Positions 59,301 through 64,000 of a DNA stretch of 64,000 bases are shown one piece after another. The notes beneath the pieces are model-generated. The model saw only the letters and a program-made list of their open reading frames with translations, did not search any database and was not told the origin of the DNA. Location of the stretch: contig OZ007569.1 of NCBI GenBank assembly GCA_963931925.1, positions 6,775,457 through 6,839,456 of the forward strand. The letters are read 5' to 3'. The first letter of the stretch is position 1. Each line of letters begins with the position of its first letter. A program made the translations under genes and the position numbers. The DNA comes from Onchidella celtica. Taxonomy: Eukaryota > Mollusca > Gastropoda > Systellommatophora > Onchidiidae.

Positions 59301-61826
59301 ATAATCAAATGATCATGTTATGTTTGCAGGAGTGTAAGTAAAGTTTGTTAAATGCTCATTGCCTGCTTTTCAACATGACATGACAGGTGTCTGTCATTGA
59401 TGTTTTCAAAAGAAACGGAAATCAAAAAGACCTAATGTCGGTAATGTCCTTTCTTTCTTTGTTCTGTTTTTCAGTCTTTTGTGGCAGAAAGAGAAAGTCT
59501 GCCTCAGGGGGATATGGCTGTCTTCTTTGAGGGCCAACCCCTGGATGATGCTTGTGAACTGGTCACCTTCAGGAATGAATCAACACTCAGTGTTGAGCTG
59601 AGATTGCTTGGAGGTAATTTTCATTCATATTTGGTGAGGGTTGGTAACAAGGTCCATTTCAGTACCTTGACAAGAGTACCATAAAGCTGTCACACCCCCT
59701 CCTAGGTTCACCTGTAGACCTAGACCTATGTCAGACCACTTACTTGGTCACTAGTATAAAGGTGCTAGTGCTACGGCTAGGTCTAGGCGATGTAGAGCTA
59801 CTTTCATTACAGTTGAAATCACTAGAAAGCCTCCTTATAATCATTGCTCTCTGCTTCAAATTTTTTACCAGAATCTGAATCATTTCGATTGATGGTTCAG
59901 ATAATAATAATACTGCGTTTTCCAGTTTTTATCAAAAAAACACCTCAACCACTCAAAAACTGCAAAAAGGCAATGAAAGTCTATTGTAGAGCTTCATAGT
60001 CGTAACAGTTCTAGCAGTTAGTAACGGAAGTTACTTGCAGTGTATGGTTAACTTTTTAGCCTAATTTAGAGGGGCACTGCAGCATCCACCAAACGGCAAA
60101 ATAGGTGTCAGGATGTGCTACCAGAAATTCGCCAATCAGCAAATTAGGCAGGTTAAGTGTTAAGCACACCGTGATAGATTAAAGGTAAAGACACATGATT
60201 AAGACAGCTCATGAAAGACTTGCCTTGAAGTTACATTGTGTGAAAGAAATAAGGCTTTAGCAAAGACCATGGAATATTTGCGGCATGTATTTGAAAAGGG
60301 TTGGTTTTTTTTTCCTCACACTTTTTGCTTTTCAACACTTGTTATACCATCCAGGCACTTCCAGGCCTATAAAAAAAAAACTGAAATTTTACATAATACA
60401 TGGTCACCATTTGTTTTGTGTAATAATGCATACAATTTACCTGTGGTCAGTTGCCAAAAGGTGCCCTTCTTTTCAATGGGTTCAGTGAAATACCTTAAGA
60501 AGGAAAACAGATACAGTGGAGTCCATGTAAACGGAACTTTGGTAATTCGAGTTTCTGCTGAATCTAGGTGATTTTGAAATGATTGTTGTTTTTTTTCCTT
60601 TCATATCTATTAAACATTTACTGCTAAGTTGAGTCCGAACCACCCCAGTTCTGATAAATGGAGCTGATCAAGGGCTCTCATCCTCAATCAACTCAATGTA
60701 ACTTCTGATTTACAGCCCAGTGGCTGTGAAAACCAGTTTCCACAAACACGCTGACACAGGCCTTTTTTTTTTTGGCAGACAAAACTCAAATATTATTTCA
60801 GTGAATAGTACAAAGTTAAGTTGCATGTACATTCCTACCTCCAAACGGCATTGTGGATGATTGCAAGACTTTAATTAATTTTATGTTTGAACCATGCAGT
60901 GGAAGAAGGATTCATCGTAGGGAAAGTTTTTTGGGTTGTTGTTTTTTTTGTGCACCTCACTTTGTGTAACAGTTGAAGTGTTTTCACAGCATGTTATAGA
61001 TGGGAGTACGTCAATTTTAGTTGACCACTTCCCAATGAAACGCAGCTGCCACAACTGCTGTCAATAAATTATAATACATGCGCTCCGTTGAATAGTGGAA
61101 ATGAGGACTTTAATACAAATGAGAATCAGAATAAGATACCCACAGAACTTCCAGGTCTTCAGCCACAGCTACTTCAGGATACTGCACTCCTCTCATATAC
61201 ACGTACACTTTCATGTAGAGCTTCCAGAACACAAAGGACCACCTATTCCATTTTCCTTGGGTCTAGCAGGTTCAATTGTCCCAGCCAATAAAGTCAGCCA
61301 ATAAGATATTAACATGTCTTTGTGCAACATCCCCCCAAGGTCAATCTTGCGTGAAGAAAACTTTCAAATTCAAGGAAGGTATGGAAAAAACTACACACGA
61401 ACAGTATAGGTCAAACTTAGGTCAGCGACCCGTCAGTAAACAAAGTAATAAATAGCTGAGGTGAGAGAAACTCATCGCTAAGCATAACAGCACACAGAGA
61501 GGTGAGGAGGGTGTTAGACAGTACACTCTGCATACCCCATTCCATGTCTCTGCATTTCAATCAGCATGGGGATCCATGTGCATTTACATGTATATATAAT
61601 TTTCATTTTATGTTGACCTGATAAATTGTATTTTCTATCATCAGGTAAGGTCCACGGCAGTTTAGCTCGTGCTGGCAAAGTGCGAGGACAAACACCAAAA
61701 GTTGACAAGCAGGAGAAGAAGAAAAACAAGACTGGCCGTGCAAAGCGTCGCATGCAGTACAACAGGCGATTTGTGAATGTCGTGGCTGGTTTTGGACGCA
61801 AGAAGGGACCCAATGCTCGCTCATAA
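56330..61826 (+). CDS. FAU: FAU: ubiquitin-like FUBI fused to ribosomal protein eS30
   Basis: Coding exons 56330-56404, 59475-59613 and 61645-61826 join in phase to 131 aa. The first part, [20 protein letters not shown] to ELRLLGG, is the ubiquitin-like FUBI domain with its C-terminal diglycine. Cleavage after GG by a deubiquitinase releases eS30, starting [19 protein letters not shown] and containing [19 protein letters not shown], the very basic 40S subunit protein near the decoding centre. The length is close to the human 133 aa and every family block is present. Splice sites are GT-AG. The last junction puts GG|K across exons 2 and 3, so the cleavage site spans the splice. Regulation is likely translational through a TOP leader. 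AATAAA at 61869 closes the gene. Confidence 0.97.
56926..58886. mobile_element. TIR element with perfect 8-bp target duplication
   Basis: CAGTGATT at 56918-56925 and 58887-58894 brackets 1961 bp whose ends are AGGTATCCCAAAC and the inverse TAGGTATCCCAAAC. An 8-bp duplication suits hAT or P-like elements, though the ends are not typical CAGGG hAT termini. Two open frames of about 97 codons inside (57151-57444, 57553-57849) have no motif I recognise. It lies in FAU intron 1. Confidence 0.8.
59075..59180. repeat. Dispersed direct repeat, copy 1 (FAU intron 1)
   Basis: Shares about 100 bp with 60085-60190, including AAATTAGGCAGGTTA-type sequence and GTGATAGATTA(C/A)AGGTAAAG. Confidence 0.6.
60085..60190. 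repeat. Dispersed direct repeat, copy 2 (FAU intron 2)
   Basis: Second copy of the 59075 repeat, about 80% alike by eye, in the neighbouring intron. Confidence 0.6.
60514..60764 (-). mobile_element. Truncated pogo/mariner-like element (family 1)
   Basis: TA then CAGTGGAGTCCATGTAAAC. The inverse of the right 250 bp of the 6115-6773 element, ending at GACACAGGCC where similarity stops. In FAU intron 2. Confidence 0.7.
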
Positions 61827-63076
61827 TTTGCTGAAAAACTACTGTGGTGTTTAAAATGACCGTGCATTAATAAATTATGTGAGCTTAACATATGTCAGAG
61901 GATTTGTCTTATTGCTTTGTCAAAACATCTTCGTTTCCCTGTTATTGTTTTATATGTTGCTGAAGATTGTTTTCATGGGGCCTTCTTGCTTCATTTCTGA
62001 TAGGGATTCCTCCTGTCTTATCGACCTGTCACATTTTTCTGTCATTTTGCCTTTTTTCCTAGCATAGTAGTTAGTACTAGTACAAAGGGGCCATTATGGT
62101 GCATTGTGCTTTCTTCCAACCCAAAATTCTTTAATTCTGTAAACTTTAGTTTATGCTCTGTTTGTATCCATCAGTATTCTCTGGTCTCCTTCAAAATCTG
62201 ATACATGTAGTTGTTACAGAATTTGTTGAGCTGGGGAGACAAGGCCATCAGTATCACATACATGTACGTCTAGATAGAACGTTTTGTGAAGGTTGAAAGG
62301 AAAAAACACAGATAATTGCAAGTTATAAACCATATGTTAGCTTTATCATTACACTTTACATCTACTTTAGGTCATGATTTTGGACCCACAGGTTGTAAAT
62401 TGACTAAAATCTTGGATATGGTCCCATTTGCATATCATTCCAATGCAGTCAGAAGCAGATACCCTCTGTTTTATCCACATAATTAAAGACATATCCTACA
62501 TGTTGCAAGTATTTGGCACCATTCTAGAACTAGATGATTGTGAATGTTAGTTTTGTATCATAATACACCTGTATCTTTAAGTTCAACTCCACTTGCAGAT
62601 TATTTAGGAAAAAAATAATAACAAACTACATGTATGTGGGACAGGGCACAAGACAACAGGGGAACACAATTCAACACTTCCATGTATTTTTTTAACAAAC
62701 AAAACTTAACTACATGTACATGCACACAATAAACTCTGAAAGAAATTATACAAGCTTTTAGAAAATATAGATGTACACAGTGTACATGTTCTACACAACA
62801 GTTATTTGGTTTTTAAGTTTGTACATGTAGTAATTTTTTAACTTGTAGATGCAGATCCATGAAAGAATTATTTTCTGACATGGGCTTGCAATGCATCCTG
62901 TCCTTTCTGGGAGATGTTGAAATCTACAACTCGATTTGAAAACTTTTATACCCCTTTACATAACTTTTTCCAGATCTGTACAAAACAAGTTTTGAGAATT
63001 TTACCAGTGTGATAAGATTATATGAATGTATTTAATTGTATTGCTAAACTTAAAAGCTCTAAATACGAAGCATAAA
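61827..63076. other. FAU 3' flank
   Basis: Short FAU 3' UTR, then AT-rich sequence with scattered TACATGTA motifs. No supported gene or repeat. Confidence 0.4.
61869..61874 (+). terminator. FAU: FAU polyadenylation signal
   Basis: AATAAA 42 bases after the stop, the compact 3' UTR usual for ribosomal protein genes. Confidence 0.85.
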
Positions 63077-63700
63077 TGTGAGCGAGCCTCACTAACCTCA
63101 ACGGAAGTCGCATTTTGTCAGTTTTGAGTTATGAATATCACCGTAAAGCATGAAATCTTATCTTAAATTTTGTGTAAAAATTATTGCAGTGCTCCTTTTT
63201 ATCGCAAAGTTATGGCTTTTTAAAGACACCTACCTCCAAGGTCAAAAACGGAAGTAACTTCCGAGAAAATCGCCATTAAAGATGGAGGAGCGATTTTCGC
63301 TCTCGGTGAGATGCGTGGGCTTACTATCTCCCTAGAATCAGGTCCTTGTATTTAACTTACGGCTTTGAAATTTTGCATGTCTATGTCAATATAAATTATA
63401 AACACTAAAAATTTTGCGACAATAGGTTTCTTAATTTTGAAGTTGTCGAGAATTCAATGCACCCCATTTTTGTTGTGATATCAACGGCAACATTAAAGGC
63501 ATTAGAAGCAATATTGATCATATTTCGAGGCTGATTTGAGACATAATATTTTCACAGAATGTAGAAAAATAGTTAACTTCAACACTCAAGTATCAACCAA
63601 AATACAAAAATCGTCAAAAAATCAGATATTTGTGTTTCATCGCGATTTTCTCCTTTTGGTCCAGTGCGACTTCCATTGAGGTTAGTGGGGCTCGCTCACA
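63077..63700. mobile_element. 624-bp MITE with 36-bp terminal inverted repeats
   Basis: Left end TGTGAGCGAGCC(T/C)CACTAACC continues to GGAAGTCGCA and pairs with the inverse of the right end at 34 of 36 positions. The interior is noncoding. Flanks are AT-rich and no clean target duplication can be fixed. Confidence 0.8.
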
Positions 63701-64000
63701 AATAAAGAACGTGTACCCAAATACTGAAATAGACCCGGAAGGACACAAAGTGGCCAATATCATGCCAATGCGCCGTAAAATGCGAAGTCATCTCAAACTC
63801 AAGCATGTACATGTAATACTTACAAATATTCACTGGCTAGCGATACAATACAATCAATGATCATTATGTGGGGTGTAATTAGAAGTAGAACTGCGGCGAG
63901 TGCTGAAGCAGCCAAGTGAAAGTACATGTAAAAGTTTGTCATAAAATTCTTATCTCTTTAAAGACTAAGACATGATGTTTGCAGAGAGAACATGCATAGA
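63701..64000. other. Right edge of window
   Basis: No supported feature in the last 300 bases. Confidence 0.4.

Noticed and set aside
61514-61891. 125-residue open frame on the - strand
   Set aside because: Shadow of the FAU eS30 exon on the opposite strand.
1-64000. CRISPR arrays, operons, rRNA genes
   Set aside because: Searched by eye. The repeats are tandem or dispersed transposon relics, and the genes are intron-bearing eukaryotic genes.

Overview
The window looks like AT-rich nuclear DNA from a marine invertebrate animal. Genes are split by GT-AG introns, dead transposons fill the introns, and TACATGTA and AGATCT motifs are scattered throughout. A mollusc or other lophotrochozoan is my best guess. 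That is inference from protein resemblance and repeat style, not a direct identification.

Five host genes can be read. (1) At 627-1751 (+) lie the last three coding exons of a YeeE/YedE (sulphur-transport domain) membrane protein whose start is outside the window. (2) At 14510-19017 (-) a six-exon gene of the GPATCH2/GPATCH2L family ends without any G-patch domain. (3) At 22503-29171 (+) a complete three-exon gene encodes 128 aa and resembles the sperm microtubule inner protein SPMIP10/TEX43. (4) At 32693-54799 (-) a complete RNF8-type ubiquitin ligase is spread over 13 coding exons. It has an FHA domain, coiled coil and RING, plus an unusual C-terminal tail carrying a SUMO-interaction-like motif and a CCHC zinc knuckle that is only completed by the last exon. 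(5) At 56330-61826 (+) lies FAU, the ubiquitin-like FUBI fused to ribosomal protein eS30, with a probable TOP-type 5' noncoding exon at 55724. RNF8 and FAU are head-to-head; SPMIP10-like and RNF8 converge. Splice phases close exactly for all four full gene models (482, 128, 643 and 131 aa).

The rest is mostly mobile-element debris. It includes pogo/mariner-like TIR elements (6.1, 10.2, 23.2, 40.8 and 60.5 kb), two copies of a TTAA-flanked piggyBac-like element (30.4 and 47.5 kb), and two copies of a small Helitron (37.9 and 48.0 kb). One Helitron sits inside a piggyBac copy, and the other piggyBac copy preserves the empty site. There is also an 8-bp-TSD TIR element in FAU intron 1, a TA-flanked element with long G runs in an RNF8 intron, a 624-bp MITE at 63 kb, three or more LINE pieces (one with a 691-codon open reverse transcriptase frame, one with a 13-bp target duplication), tRNA-derived SINEs, a fossil DIRS-like piece at 8.8 kb, and a decayed transposase-like locus at 11.6-13 kb.

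Between genes 2 and 3 there are two perfect inverted repeats (75 and 66 bp arms) associated with a self-palindromic AGATCT microsatellite. No rRNA, true tRNA, CRISPR or bacterial operon was found.
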